Assembly: GCA_034112445.1 (NCBI GenBank)
Contig: JAWUVI010000024.1
Location: 6,057-70,056 of the forward strand
Direction of reading: 5' to 3'
Origin: Pelagadaptatus sp034112445
Lineage (GTDB): Bacteria; Pseudomonadota; Gammaproteobacteria; Pseudomonadales; Cellvibrionaceae
Length of the DNA stretch: 64,000 nt
Shown here: one piece after another, positions 1-9,213 of the stretch
Numbering within the stretch: position 1 is the stretch's first letter
Layout: every line of letters begins with the position of its first letter
Program-made: the position numbers and the translations under genes
The notes under the pieces: generated by a model
What the model saw: only the letters and a program-made list of their open reading frames with translations
Told to the model about the DNA's origin: nothing
Databases searched by the model: none

Positions 1-1300
1 GATCCTTAGGTTCTTTCATGCCCGTTGCGGTATAGGGATGAGCCAAGCCAACACTGTAAATTCCCGATTGAAAGTCATACATGATTCCACCACCAGAAGA
101 TGTGAAACTTTTAGTCATGTAATTAAACGCGGTGAATGAAAAATTAGCGCGCCAAAATTCACCTTTGGTGTCGTATAAGTCCCCCATCGAAGCAGACCAT
201 GTATCTTCATCAAGGTAGTAGCGGCGCTTGCCGTAAATATGGCGGCTATCTTCTTTTAGAGTGGCTTCTACAACCCAACAACGATGCAACTCCCATCTAA
301 CGGCTTCCGGATTAAAGTAGTTTGGTGTGAGTAACGGCTTTTGTTCTTCGACGTTTGTTGTGCGCCAATTGTTATATGGGATATAACATTCTTGCTTGCC
401 GATTAACTCCCAATTGAATCGTTCGGGTGAGCCGTTATAAATTGAAACATCATCATAAGTACTGTTGCCTGCGGTGGCTGGTGCTGGGGTATCAAATCCG
501 ACGCTTGGTGCTCTGCGTACACGGCGTTGTCCGGCTAGGTACTGCCAAGCCTTTCGACCATTACCTTCGCTGAAATCAATGGGATCTCTTACTAGGGTTA
601 TTTCTCCTGCTCGGCGAGCTGGAGCTACAAAATTGGCTCTCAAAACTATCCACTCTTCGTTATTTTCTCCCCAGTCTTCTCCTGGTGTGTATGCGGGGGA
701 TGAAAAACTCACGAACTGTGTACTTGCTTCTACAGAGTTACCTTTGGCGTCGACATAAAAAGCTGTTGAAGTTCCTTCGGAGCTGAACCCTAACCAGCGA
801 ACCAAATGATTCCAAATCGCTTCGCTACCGTTTTGAGGTATGGGAAAGGGCACCCCAGCTTTCCAGTTATCTAGAGTTAACCCGTCATTAATCAACGTTG
901 TGTTCTCTGCATTAATACGTGTGTTTTTATAAATCACATCGGGAGCAGTAGCGGTACGCATGGTTTTATAAACATCCATGCGGAAGCCGTCTTTAGTCGT
1001 CAGAAGTTTCTTCGTTCCAACGGAAAGCTTGTCTTCATAATTGGCCATATTCTCTTTAGTGATGCTGTATAAAACAGTTTCATTACTGAGCGGATTAGTA
1101 ACATACACCGCATCAGATGACGTTAATGTAACGTTATTGCTCCAAGCAGGAATTGAGCCATCAGCATTGCCGGCCATTTCTGCTCCTAGAGGAGTTAGTG
1201 TCGCGTTTAATTTTTCTGCTTGTTCAAAATCAACTGCAGCAAATACTGTAGGGATTAGTGTTAGTAGGCAGGAACTGGCTAGAATTATTATTTTGTTCAA
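1..1300 (-). CDS. DUF1329 domain protein, 3' end cut by window
   Basis: Minus-strand reading frame open from position 1300 to the window edge, about 433 codons. It starts with TTG (MNKIIILASS...), a typical signal peptide ending near TVFAA, and a CGGAGA ribosome site 7 bases upstream. The mature part begins VDFEQAEKLNATLTPLGAEM and includes GSIPAWS, the usual opening of DUF1329 proteins (LolA-like fold, periplasmic or outer-membrane associated). That family is often found beside DUF1302 proteins and RND-like exporters and has no settled function. Most of the usual ~450 residues are visible; only the extreme C-terminus is missing. It is divergent from the TpsB gene at 1490. The family call is from recalled sequence similarity and is fairly secure; the function is unknown. 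Confidence 0.8.
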   Translation of the reverse strand, partial: MNKIIILASSCLLTLIPTVFAAVDFEQAEKLNATLTPLGAEMAGNADGSIPAWSNNVTLTSSDAVYVTNPLSNETVLYSITKENMANYEDKLSVGTKKLLTTKDGFRMDVYKTMRTATAPDVIYKNTRINAENTTLINDGLTLDNWKAGVPFPIPQNGSEAIWNHLVRWLGFSSEGTSTAFYVDAKGNSVEASTQFVSFSSPAYTPGEDWGENNEEWIVLRANFVAPARRAGEITLVRDPIDFSEGNGRKAWQYLAGQRRVRRAPSVGFDTPAPATAGNSTYDDVSIYNGSPERFNWELIGKQECYIPYNNWRTTNVEEQKPLLTPNYFNPEAVRWELHRCWVVEATLKEDSRHIYGKRRYYLDEDTWSASMGDLYDTKGEFWRANFSFTAFNYMTKSFTSSGGGIMYDFQSGIYSVGLAHPYTATGMKEPKD

Positions 1301-1489
1301 AATCGAATCTCCGAGATTTTAAGAAAATTAACCTTAATGATTATACGTGCAGATTAGTTTAAATCCATATCACCCCGATTTTTATGATCTGTTCATTTCA
1401 TGCTCTTGACTGATATTGATGTCATACCTTGTCTTATATGATTTTCCTCTTCTTTAACTGACCTTTATTATCAGCAAGGAAGTGCATGT

Positions 1490-3163
1490 ATGGCGACTGG
1501 TTTTTGCCTAATAAAGGCTAATAAAATTCAACTCTTGTTATGGTTAGGTGTACTTCTACTCCCACCTATTGTGAATGGACAAACTTACTCCCCTGAGCGA
1601 ATTATTCAGCAAGAACAGCAGCGCAGGGATAGCCAACAAAAGCGTATTGAAGACCTACAAAGACAGAAAAATAAACGTTTGATGATTTTACCTGACGTGA
1701 AATCGAGCATTGTAGAGCAAGATAAATGCTTCGCAATAAATAGCGTTATTTTAAATGGAGTTACTTATTTAGGTCAGTCTCAAATCAACAAACATACTGA
1801 TGCTATCACTGGGTTATGTGTAGATACCGCTAAAATAAATGGTGTGTTGGATGCCATTACACAGCAATATTTTAACGCTGGCTATATTACCTCACGGGCC
1901 TATTTACCTCAGCAAAATCTAAGTTCGGGTCAGTTAATCATTGAGGTGATTGAAGGGCGTATCGAAACGATAGTTAATGTCGAGTCTGCACCTAAAAAAT
2001 TGTTGCAGGTGTTTCCTGTGCCGAAAAGCCAGGTTTTAAATCTACGTGAATTAGAGCAAGGCTTAGAACAAATCAACCGATTGCAATCGTATCGGGCAAG
2101 CTTGTCGCTTCGGCCAGGAAGTAAAATTGGTCACACAATTGTTGATGTTACTGAGAAAAAAATACGGCCATGGTCAATGTATAACTCCCTTAGCACTTCA
2201 GGTCAGCAGGCAACAGGGGAGACGCAAGCACAATTGTTTTTGAGTTGGGATGATGCGCTTGGCCTGTATGATTATACTTATCTGTCGTTACACTCAGATA
2301 TTGAAAAATCAAGAGGCAAGAAACGCAGTGAAAGTATGGCTTTACATTGGAGTGTCCCTTGGGGGTATTGGACATTTGGCTTAGAGGCCACTTATTTTGA
2401 GTATCAATCTCAAGTACAAGGCGTCAATCAAACCTTTACCACTTCCGGTTTAAGTCAGTCGCAGATAATAACAATCGATCGGTTACTGCATAGAGACGGG
2501 AGCAGTAAAACGCGCCTTAACCTATCAGTAACTCACAAAAATAATAAGAACTTTATTGAAGATGTGCTTTTAATATCAAGCTCTAGGAAGTTGGCAATAG
2601 CAGAGTTGCAGTTACAGCATGAGCGTTATTTTCATTCTGGATCCCAGCTAGTGGCTGGTTTGAGTTACTCGCGTGAAATCGGCTCTAAAGATCCATTCGA
2701 TAAACTAAACTTATCCGTCGATTATAGTCTTCCTATTATCGTGCCTGGCTATCAATTGCGATATCAGAGTCATGTGGTAGCGCAATACAGTGCTGATGAT
2801 TTATTTGGCAGTGAACAAATCAGTATTGGCGGCCAATACAGTGTTCGAGGCTACAAAGGCAATAGTTTGTCCGCTAGCTCTGGCATCTATTGGCGTAATG
2901 ATCTGATTTGGTCTGTTCCCTTTGCGCAGTCTGATTCGTGGTTGCGAAGCCTTACTCCGTTCATATCATTTGATGTTGGACTGATTCACGATATAAGCGC
3001 TGAGTCTAAAAAGTACGACAGCATTAAAGGTTGGGCTGTAGGGTTCAAGGCTAGCCATAAAAGCCTTTCACTAGGGCTGACTTATGCCTATCCAATTGAT
3101 TATCCAAAACATTTTAAAGGTGTGGGGGAGGAGCTAGATTTCAGTATCAATTTTAAATTTTAA
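1490..3163 (+). CDS. TpsB outer-membrane transporter, ShlB/FhaC/HecB family
   Basis: 557 aa. A signal peptide covers roughly residues 1-30 (ending VNGQ). A charged Q/R-rich linker follows (about 35-65), then POTRA domains with the family pattern around CFAINSVILNGVTYL and QLIIEVIEGRIE (about 75-160). A C-terminal 16-strand beta-barrel carries the conserved VRGY loop motif in GQYSVRGYKGN, and the last residue is Phe (INFKF), as in outer-membrane proteins. AAGGAAG lies just before the ATG. Family knowledge: these proteins export a large TpsA exoprotein across the outer membrane in two-partner secretion. No TpsA gene is adjacent, so the partner is elsewhere or the transporter is an orphan. It stands alone between a divergent DUF1329 gene and a chemoreceptor. 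Confidence 0.9.
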   Translation: MATGFCLIKANKIQLLLWLGVLLLPPIVNGQTYSPERIIQQEQQRRDSQQKRIEDLQRQKNKRLMILPDVKSSIVEQDKCFAINSVILNGVTYLGQSQINKHTDAITGLCVDTAKINGVLDAITQQYFNAGYITSRAYLPQQNLSSGQLIIEVIEGRIETIVNVESAPKKLLQVFPVPKSQVLNLRELEQGLEQINRLQSYRASLSLRPGSKIGHTIVDVTEKKIRPWSMYNSLSTSGQQATGETQAQLFLSWDDALGLYDYTYLSLHSDIEKSRGKKRSESMALHWSVPWGYWTFGLEATYFEYQSQVQGVNQTFTTSGLSQSQIITIDRLLHRDGSSKTRLNLSVTHKNNKNFIEDVLLISSSRKLAIAELQLQHERYFHSGSQLVAGLSYSREIGSKDPFDKLNLSVDYSLPIIVPGYQLRYQSHVVAQYSADDLFGSEQISIGGQYSVRGYKGNSLSASSGIYWRNDLIWSVPFAQSDSWLRSLTPFISFDVGLIHDISAESKKYDSIKGWAVGFKASHKSLSLGLTYAYPIDYPKHFKGVGEELDFSINFKF

Positions 3164-3313
3164 ATTCATACGATATAGCATTTTTGCTTCCAAGATTTTG
3201 AGACATAGGGCGATGAGCAATTAAAGATTGATGAGTGCAGGCCGATAGACTTAAGGTGAACTATTATTTAAATTCTATTTTTTTCAGTGTCTTGCTAGAC
3301 AAGGATTCCGGTA

Positions 3314-5425
3314 ATGAAAGCCTCTATCGTATGGAAAATTGCAGTGCCTGTGGCCCTGCTGATGACTGTGATTCTTATTCTTCAGGTAATCATTAGCTCG
3401 GCCCTAATTAACGACACCTCTCAAAATCTTCAAAATACGATAGAGCCTCGAATTTTAGCTATTTCAAAAAACTCTATGGCAGTCAGTGCTGATGAGCAGC
3501 AGGCTCGAATACTTAAAGTCTTCGACAGTGTGATTCTAGATGTCAAAACCTACGCTCACGATATTGAGTTTCTCAGAACGCAATTCCGCTCCCTCTTCTT
3601 ACCGAGCGATGATGTTAGGCATATCCTTAATCAATACTTGAAAGGAGCATTAACCAATAACCCTGATGCGCTTGGTTTGTACGTGGTTTTTCTGCCAAAT
3701 GCACTGGATGGGAGTGACTCAGATCATATAGATGATGAGGATATTGCCTCTAACGATAAAGGGCGTTTTTCAATTTATTGGGCTAGAGATGAAAATAATG
3801 ACGTCGTTTTTGATGTTATGAAAGAAGAAGAGTTGAAAGACACAACCCCAACCACGAGTGGAACGCCATACAATAGCTGGTATACGTGCCCTATAGAAAA
3901 GAAAGATACTTGTATTCTTGAGCCCTATGTTGATGGTGTGGGTGATGACAGCATGTTAATGACGTCGGTAGCTGTACCAATCTATTTTAGTGGGCGTCTT
4001 GTTGGGGTTATTGGGGTTGATTTGGCTCTGGATTATTTACAAAGTATGGCTGAGAAAACCGCAGAACAATTAGGCGGGGGTAGCGGTAATGTGGCCTTGA
4101 TTTCTAATACAGGTTATCTGGCCAGTAACAGTCATGATAAGTCGTCTCTCGGAAAGCCTTTTAACGAATTTTTACCTCAAGGCATAACACTCAATAAGAC
4201 AGAAAGAGCAGAAACACAAGAGCATTTCACTCTATCCAGGGCACTTGATTTATCCGGCGTCACTACTTGGACGTTGTACCTTGAAGTACCTGCCAGCTAC
4301 ATAAGAGGCCAGGTATCAAGCGTTATTGACGTGGTTAATGAAGGTAAGGTTAAACAAATAACCGGTGTGTCATTGGCAGGATTGGGTGCTGGAGCTGTCG
4401 GCGTTTTAATTGTAATTTTCTTGGCGATTAGAATTAATGCGCCCATTCGCAAAGTATCATCGGCACTTGAAAATATTGCAACCGGTGAAGGTGATCTGAC
4501 TCAGAGAATAGAAGTTAAAACTCAAGATGAAGTGGGTATATTGTCAGGCTATTTTAATCAGTTTGTAGAGCAGTTATCTGACATTATCCGTCTGCTCGCC
4601 GAATCCGTACAAACCTCATTGAGGACAACCGATAAAGCGAATGTACTGGCTCAAGATATCAGCAAAGGTATGTCTGCACAGCAAGAAAGTATTTTAATGG
4701 TTGCAACCGCATCCCGAGAAATGACTCAAACCGCAACAGAAGTTGCATCCAGTGCAGCCCAAGCGGCGAACGCATCAAGTATCGCCGATGAAGCTACTAT
4801 TCAAGGTCGAAAAGTGGTTATGACCACATCCGATAATATCACCGGCCTTGCCATTAAAATGAAGGAGTCAATGTCGGTAGTTGAACGTTTGTCATCCGAT
4901 AGCGAGAGCATTGCAGCGGTATTACAAGTGATCCGCTCAATTGCGGAACAGACTAACCTGTTAGCACTTAACGCTGCGATCGAAGCCGCTCGGGCAGGCG
5001 AACAGGGTCGAGGCTTTGCTGTGGTCGCAGACGAGGTAAGAAACTTAGCCGGTCGCACAGCGCAATCAGTAGAAGAGATCGAAGGCGTGATCAGCAACCT
5101 ACAGCAGGCCACCGGTAATGTTGTTGATGTTATGCAAGAGAGTTCGGGCATGGCGGAGAGCTATTCAGAGCAGGTAAAAGAAGCCTTAGCCGCGCTAGAC
5201 AGTATAAGCAGCTCAATATCAGAAATTAATTCAATGACGACTCAAATAGCAACGGCTGCCGAGGAGCAAAGCAGTGTCGCCGTAGAGATTAATCGAAACG
5301 TAGAGTCTATTAGTGATATTACCAAAGGTGTGGCTGCAAATGCTGAAGATTCAGCGGAGCTAAGTGGACAAATAAGCCATCAGTCTCATCAGCAAGAAGA
5401 GTTGATCGGTAAGTTTAAGTATTAG
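3314..5425 (+). CDS. methyl-accepting chemotaxis protein with periplasmic Cache-type sensor
   Basis: 703 aa chemoreceptor. A transmembrane helix at about 8-29 is followed by a periplasmic sensor of ~310 residues with dCache-like features (YWARDENNDVVFD, VAVPIYFSGRLVGVIGVDL). A second transmembrane helix lies near 353-373, then HAMP (about 374-428) and the signalling domain. The highly conserved hairpin tip is present (LLALNAAIEAARAGEQGRGF, then AVVADEVRNLAGR). The C-terminus (EELIGKFKY) lacks an obvious CheR/CheB-docking pentapeptide. It would bind an unknown small ligand outside and control CheA inside. No cheA, cheW or cheR is nearby. AAGGAT precedes the ATG. Confidence 0.93.
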   Translation: MKASIVWKIAVPVALLMTVILILQVIISSALINDTSQNLQNTIEPRILAISKNSMAVSADEQQARILKVFDSVILDVKTYAHDIEFLRTQFRSLFLPSDDVRHILNQYLKGALTNNPDALGLYVVFLPNALDGSDSDHIDDEDIASNDKGRFSIYWARDENNDVVFDVMKEEELKDTTPTTSGTPYNSWYTCPIEKKDTCILEPYVDGVGDDSMLMTSVAVPIYFSGRLVGVIGVDLALDYLQSMAEKTAEQLGGGSGNVALISNTGYLASNSHDKSSLGKPFNEFLPQGITLNKTERAETQEHFTLSRALDLSGVTTWTLYLEVPASYIRGQVSSVIDVVNEGKVKQITGVSLAGLGAGAVGVLIVIFLAIRINAPIRKVSSALENIATGEGDLTQRIEVKTQDEVGILSGYFNQFVEQLSDIIRLLAESVQTSLRTTDKANVLAQDISKGMSAQQESILMVATASREMTQTATEVASSAAQAANASSIADEATIQGRKVVMTTSDNITGLAIKMKESMSVVERLSSDSESIAAVLQVIRSIAEQTNLLALNAAIEAARAGEQGRGFAVVADEVRNLAGRTAQSVEEIEGVISNLQQATGNVVDVMQESSGMAESYSEQVKEALAALDSISSSISEINSMTTQIATAAEEQSSVAVEINRNVESISDITKGVAANAEDSAELSGQISHQSHQQEELIGKFKY

Positions 5426-5428
5426 GGA

Positions 5429-5455
5429 AGAGGCTGCTTGTTCGAAGCGGCCTTC
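5429..5455 (+). terminator. possible hairpin between convergent genes
   Basis: Inverted repeat AGGCTGCTT / AAGCGGCCTT around a GTTCG loop, directly after the chemoreceptor stop and touching the stop codon of the convergent 96-aa gene. The stem has one G-T pair and there is no clean T-run, so terminator activity is only plausible. Confidence 0.3.
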
Positions 5456-5744
5456 ACTTGATGATAGAAACCCCTTCGAGTTGAATAACAGTATTGACTT
5501 CGGCTCGTTCAATAACTTTCACGAGAAGCGATTGAATCGTTTCATCTTCTCTGGAGTCGGTTTCACTTGCGAACTTTTGTTCTTGTGGTTCGGCGCCTTC
5601 TTCAAGGATGAACTCAATAACGACTTCGCTTGCACAATCAGGCGTTTTACCAAAATACTTTAGCGAAATCTGAGGGTAGCCTTTAAATCCTTTCTTAACG
5701 TGTTTGGCGATTCTTTTTTTTGCTTTATCAACGTTCAAAATCAA
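5454..5744 (-). CDS. conserved hypothetical protein, 96 aa
   Basis: Begins MILNVDKAKKRIAKHVKKGF, a lysine-rich amphipathic start, followed by a sheet-like region (YPQISLKYFGK, SEVVIEFILEEG) and a charged segment (about 52-68, EPQEQKFASETDSREDE). No signal peptide, membrane segment or known motif was recognised. The product is a small cytoplasmic protein. It sits convergent to the chemoreceptor and has its own upstream region of ~190 bases. The reading frame has ordinary composition and I believe it is real, but I cannot assign a role. Confidence 0.6.
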   Translation of the reverse strand: MILNVDKAKKRIAKHVKKGFKGYPQISLKYFGKTPDCASEVVIEFILEEGAEPQEQKFASETDSREDETIQSLLVKVIERAEVNTVIQLEGVSIIK

Positions 5745-5930
5745 ACCCTTGTGGTCGCTAAATTTGAGTAACTATATCGTTAATCATCAGCTAGCTGATA
5801 TAACTATCGGAGTTTAATTTTGGTGTCTTCCATAAAGTGTCAGGTATGAAAGAGCTGATTTCAAGATCGCTGTAAATATTTCGTTTTGCAGTATGAGAAT
5901 AAAGCGAATGAAGCTATCTAGTTTTTTTGG

Positions 5931-6950
5931 TTAATTGTTTCGTAGCTCTCTGCGCATTTGGTTGGGCGATAATCCTATGTGCTTTTTAAAGAAACGTGAA
6001 AAAACAGCCGTTTCAGCAAAATTCAGTCGTTCTGAAATCTCCGCTACTGACAATTGAGAGTCTCTGAGATAGTGTACCGCTGATTCCAATCTCACTTGAT
6101 CCAATAACTCCTGATAGCAAGTCCCTTCGCGTTTTAGCTTGTTCTGCAGAGTACGTACAGGCATGTCTAATTGTTGGGCGACATCCTCAATTGAGCAGGA
6201 TTGCTCACTGCTAATTTTACGGATGATCCTGTCTGCTAGCATGATGATGGAAATTTTTTCGAGTGCGGCTTGACTCAATTCAGGGTGGATGACTTCGTGT
6301 TCGGTCCACCATCCGGGGGGAATGGGGGTTTCGCACTCTTCATTAGTGAAAAACAACGCATTGCAGTCTTGGTTGAAGCTAATTTTATCGCCAAAAACGG
6401 CCTGAAGAGGTTTGGGGTTCTCAGGTATATTGTGGCGAAATTGAGTGTAAGTGGGGCGCCAGTGTTGGCCCTGTAATTTTCGAATTTCAGTGCAGGTAGC
6501 TGCTAGGCACAGCTCTACAGCTAGAATCTCTCTTTGCTCTAAGAGCTTAACTTTGTTGTTTAGCCAGCGAATTTCAAAGCAAAGATAGACGCCTTGCTTT
6601 TCTTTCTTTATGTAACTGGTGAGTGATGGGCTGTAGCGCTGAATGTGGAGGCTCATGAGCTCGAATGCTTCGAGGAGTGTTGTGGCTGCTCGAATGTTTC
6701 TCCAGATAGTGCCCAAAGAATCCCAGCCTTGGGCAAGAGATATCTCAAGGCTTAAATAACGATTGTTGCAAGCGCGAGAAGCCGCATCAAGATAATCGTT
6801 AAAGGCCACCGCGCTGACGATCATATTGTCCAGAATCAAAGCCTGAGGAGGTAGCCCGCAGTCTTTGGCTAGGGCTGTTGCGTCAACACCATAGCTCTCA
6901 ATAATGGCTTTCATACCTTTTAGTGAAGAGCTGGGTATTATGGCGAGCAT
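5931..6950 (-). CDS. AraC-family regulator with Arabinose_bd-type N-terminal domain
   Basis: About 339 aa. The N-terminal ~200 residues match the arabinose-binding-like (AraC_binding_2) layout seen in OruR/ArgR-type regulators (CGLPPQALILDN, FDYL-like FNDYLDAASRA, LAQGWDSLGTIW). The C-terminal ~100 residues hold two helix-turn-helix motifs (SIEDVAQQLDMPVRTLQNKL and VAEISERLNFAETAVFSRFF), ending KKHIGLSPNQMRRELRNN, the AraC signature. A longer frame opens at a TTG at 6983, but ATG 6950 has AAAAGGGT eight bases upstream, so I chose it. It has no adjacent co-oriented target. Regulators of this type often control amino-acid, lipid or aromatic catabolism; the inducer is unknown. Confidence 0.88.
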   Translation of the reverse strand: MLAIIPSSSLKGMKAIIESYGVDATALAKDCGLPPQALILDNMIVSAVAFNDYLDAASRACNNRYLSLEISLAQGWDSLGTIWRNIRAATTLLEAFELMSLHIQRYSPSLTSYIKKEKQGVYLCFEIRWLNNKVKLLEQREILAVELCLAATCTEIRKLQGQHWRPTYTQFRHNIPENPKPLQAVFGDKISFNQDCNALFFTNEECETPIPPGWWTEHEVIHPELSQAALEKISIIMLADRIIRKISSEQSCSIEDVAQQLDMPVRTLQNKLKREGTCYQELLDQVRLESAVHYLRDSQLSVAEISERLNFAETAVFSRFFKKHIGLSPNQMRRELRNN

Positions 6951-7230
6951 TGTCGTTACCCTTTTAATATGCTGTATGCGCAATATATCAATTTGGTTTT
7001 CAGCGTGCGACTATTATTATAGATAGGTTCCGCGCTTATTTCGGTTGCCGCAATAAATGGATAAGAAATCTTAGTGTCAGAATGATTTAAAGCCTAATAA
7101 TGACATTTAAACTAGGTCATAATTAAGTCCCAAAGCGACTCAATATGTTGGGTAAATAATGAGCGGCTGCTAACGGTTAATTAACAACTCTGTCGTATAT
7201 TTGGAATCATTCACGCTGTAAGGATAAAAC

Positions 7231-7656
7231 ATGTCAAAAAGTTTTGAAATTCAAGGAGTTATTCACTCTATTGGTGAAACAACCGAATACGGAAATAATG
7301 GGTTTACCAAAAGAGAGTTTGTCATCAAGTTAACGGGGGAGGGAGAAAATTCAGCCTACCCGAATCATGTGGCCTTAGAGTTGATTAAAGATAAATGTGC
7401 CGTGATGGATTCGTACAAACTTGGCGATGAAGTCGCCGTACATTTTAATATATCAGGTCGCTTATGGACGGGGGCTGGTAAGCCTGAAAAATGTTTTAAC
7501 AGTATGCAGGCTTGGAGAGTCGATTACGCAAACTCTGGTGCTACTTCTGGTGCTACTTCTGGTGCTACCACGTCGGCACTATCTGCCGCTGACGACGTTC
7601 CTTCTTATATAACAGAGGGCAACCAAGATTGGAGTGAGGACGATATCCCCTTCTAG
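7231..7656 (+). CDS. DUF3127-type protein with SSB-like acidic C-terminal tip
   Basis: 141 aa. Residues 1-100 (FEIQGVIHSIGETTEYGNNG, FTKREFVIKL, LGDEVAVHFNISGR) fit DUF3127, an OB-fold-like family better known from Bacteroidetes. A low-complexity SGAT linker follows, encoded by three 12-bp repeats. The protein ends WSEDDIPF, close to the D-D-I-P-F tip with which single-stranded DNA-binding protein recruits PriA, RecO, RecQ, exonuclease I and others. AAGGATAAAAC precedes the ATG. The gene is monocistronic. From this layout I infer a ssDNA- or nucleic-acid-binding protein that plugs into the SSB interaction network. The tip is seen directly; the function is inferred. Confidence 0.8.
   Translation: MSKSFEIQGVIHSIGETTEYGNNGFTKREFVIKLTGEGENSAYPNHVALELIKDKCAVMDSYKLGDEVAVHFNISGRLWTGAGKPEKCFNSMQAWRVDYANSGATSGATSGATTSALSAADDVPSYITEGNQDWSEDDIPF
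7534..7569 (+). repeat. 12-bp in-frame tandem repeat, 3 copies
   Basis: Unit TCTGGTGCTACT occurs twice exactly and a third time with the last base changed. It lies in the linker of the DUF3127 gene and encodes SGATSGATSGAT. Copy-number change would lengthen or shorten the linker without shifting the frame. Confidence 0.9.
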
Positions 7657-7823
7657 ACCTTATATGCCAGGAAAGCCACATAAACGACACCTTAGACAGT
7701 AAATTCGTTGACATATTTGGGTTTTCTAACTTAGATTTAGCTCATGTATGCTCAACTATGAGTGAATAGCAGTATGGGTTTGATTTTCAGGCACAAAATG
7801 ACTTCAACAAAAGGACTTGTTTG

Positions 7824-8909
7824 ATGCGACCGATTGAAACGTTTATGAAGCTTTTTAAATACACGGAATATGACGATCCCAATGAATCGTTTATCGTAAG
7901 TCAACGCAATGAATTTCGCCGTCAATCGGTTTTCTTGTTAGTTGTTCCCGCCTCTATTGGTTGCTTTGGCGCTGCATTATTTAACTTTTTTAATGGCTCA
8001 TTACCTGAATGGAACTTGGTTATTCCCGAGCTTTTAGCGGGGTTGTATTTGCTGTGTTTAGCCATTTATTATCGATTTAATGCATTCAAGCAAAACTCAG
8101 CACTGGTATTGTTTTTGCCTGCATTTATTTTCTGGATTTTCTTGTTCGGGAATACAAGCGTTCATTTTTCCGTCATCGCGTTACTGCCTATAGGCCCTTT
8201 GCTCTGCTATTTTTTATATGAACGTAGGCTGGCCTTTTTATTATCGATAGTTGTGATAACGTCAGGTGGACTGTCTTATGTCAGTACCATTGAGCCGGAT
8301 GGAGAATGGATTCTCGGTAGAGCTAAGTACAATTTAATATTTGGCGGAATTGTTATCATCTGGAGTTTAAACTTATACACCGGACTACAGCGCAAGGTTG
8401 AAAACAAATTACTGCAGTTAGCCAATACCGATGCGCTCACTCATTTAGGTAATCGCCACTATTTCAGCAGTCGCTCTATGGCAGAATTATCGAAAGCCAC
8501 CCGCGAATCGCATCCATTGTCTTTAATCATGATTGACATAGATAATTTTAAAAAAGTTAACGATAAATGGGGTCATGATTGTGGCGACAAAGCACTTGAG
8601 TTGATCTCTGATACGTTATTGGATTCTGCTAGGGAAACGGATGTTTGCTTTAGGATGGGAGGAGAAGAGTTCCTTATTTTAGTTCCAGAGTCCAATGTTG
8701 AAGACACGTCAATTTTGGCAGAACGTATTCGCCAGGCAATTGAATCCGCCACTCTTGAATGGAAAGGCAAACCTCTCAAGTTCACGGCCAGCTTCGGTAT
8801 AGCAACGCTCAACGTTCACGGCGGTAATATGGATGATTTGGTTGAGGCTGCCGATAAAGCTTTGTATAAAGCAAAAGAATCAGGTAGAAACTGCATAGTC
8901 GTTGCTTAA
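7824..8909 (+). CDS. membrane-bound GGDEF diguanylate cyclase
   Basis: About 361 aa. Six hydrophobic segments lie between residues 35 and 187 (a MASE-like membrane sensor). The GGDEF domain starts near NTDALTHLGNRHYF (201-214). The active site is GGEEF at 279-283 and a canonical RxxD inhibitory site (R270-D273) lies five residues before it. It should make cyclic di-GMP from two GTP with product inhibition. No EAL or HD-GYP domain is attached. A TTG codon precedes the ATG, but AAAGGA is better spaced for ATG at 7824. The gene is monocistronic; the region after it up to the tRNA holds only a terminator that belongs to the tRNA. Confidence 0.92.
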   Translation: MRPIETFMKLFKYTEYDDPNESFIVSQRNEFRRQSVFLLVVPASIGCFGAALFNFFNGSLPEWNLVIPELLAGLYLLCLAIYYRFNAFKQNSALVLFLPAFIFWIFLFGNTSVHFSVIALLPIGPLLCYFLYERRLAFLLSIVVITSGGLSYVSTIEPDGEWILGRAKYNLIFGGIVIIWSLNLYTGLQRKVENKLLQLANTDALTHLGNRHYFSSRSMAELSKATRESHPLSLIMIDIDNFKKVNDKWGHDCGDKALELISDTLLDSARETDVCFRMGGEEFLILVPESNVEDTSILAERIRQAIESATLEWKGKPLKFTASFGIATLNVHGGNMDDLVEAADKALYKAKESGRNCIVVA

Positions 8910-9046
8910 ACGCGATATTCAGATCAGTTAGCCAACACCAACACCAGCCCTTAACTGTTGGTCCCTGAGTGTAAAACTATGGTGTTGTTGTGGCGTTCAG
9001 CAGTCATGAATCATCATAAATTGGAAGAAAGGCTTAAATATAGGCA

Positions 9047-9083
9047 ATAAAAAAGGCGAGTAGGTATTAACCTACTCGCCTTC
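9047..9083 (-). terminator. rho-independent terminator of tRNA-Met
   Basis: Perfect inverted repeat AAGGCGAGTAGGT / ACCTACTCGCCTT with a short loop, followed on the minus strand by a T-run. It lies immediately 3' of tRNA-Met and ends its transcript. Confidence 0.88.
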
Positions 9084-9090
9084 CAAAATA

Positions 9091-9167
9091 TGGTAGCTAG
9101 AGCGTGACTTGAACACGCGACCCCAGCATTATGAATGCTGTGCTCTAACCAGCTGAGCTACCTAGCC
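9091..9167 (-). tRNA. tRNA-Met (anticodon CAT)
   Basis: 77-nt cloverleaf on the minus strand with encoded CCA. The acceptor stem is GGCTAGG paired with TCTAGCT, with G-T pairs at both ends. The D arm is GCTCAGCTGGTTAGAGC, and the anticodon stem-loop CAGCATTCATAATGCTG gives anticodon CAT. The T arm contains GTTCAAGTC. The paired first base and the sequence pattern indicate elongator methionine rather than initiator. Confidence 0.95.
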
Positions 9168-9184
9168 ATTGTTTTGAGGTGCGC

Positions 9185-9213
9185 ATTTTGATGATTTAGG
9201 TGGATTGTGTCAA
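9185..9213 (-). promoter_or_regulatory. sigma-70 promoter for tRNA-Met
   Basis: On the minus strand a perfect TTGACA -35 box (9208-9213) is separated by 17 bases from a CAAAAT -10 box (9185-9190, four of six matches). A GC-rich stretch GCGCACC follows, as in stringently controlled stable-RNA promoters. The predicted start is about 10-15 bases before the tRNA. Confidence 0.72.

Noticed and set aside
4801..5151. 116-aa minus-strand frame in the chemoreceptor
   Set aside because: It is antisense to the most conserved chemoreceptor signalling region and has no ribosome site.
8937..8993. Inverted repeat ACACCAACACCA / TGGTGTTGTTGT after the diguanylate cyclase
   Set aside because: Arms are imperfect, far apart and not followed by a T-run, so I do not call a terminator.
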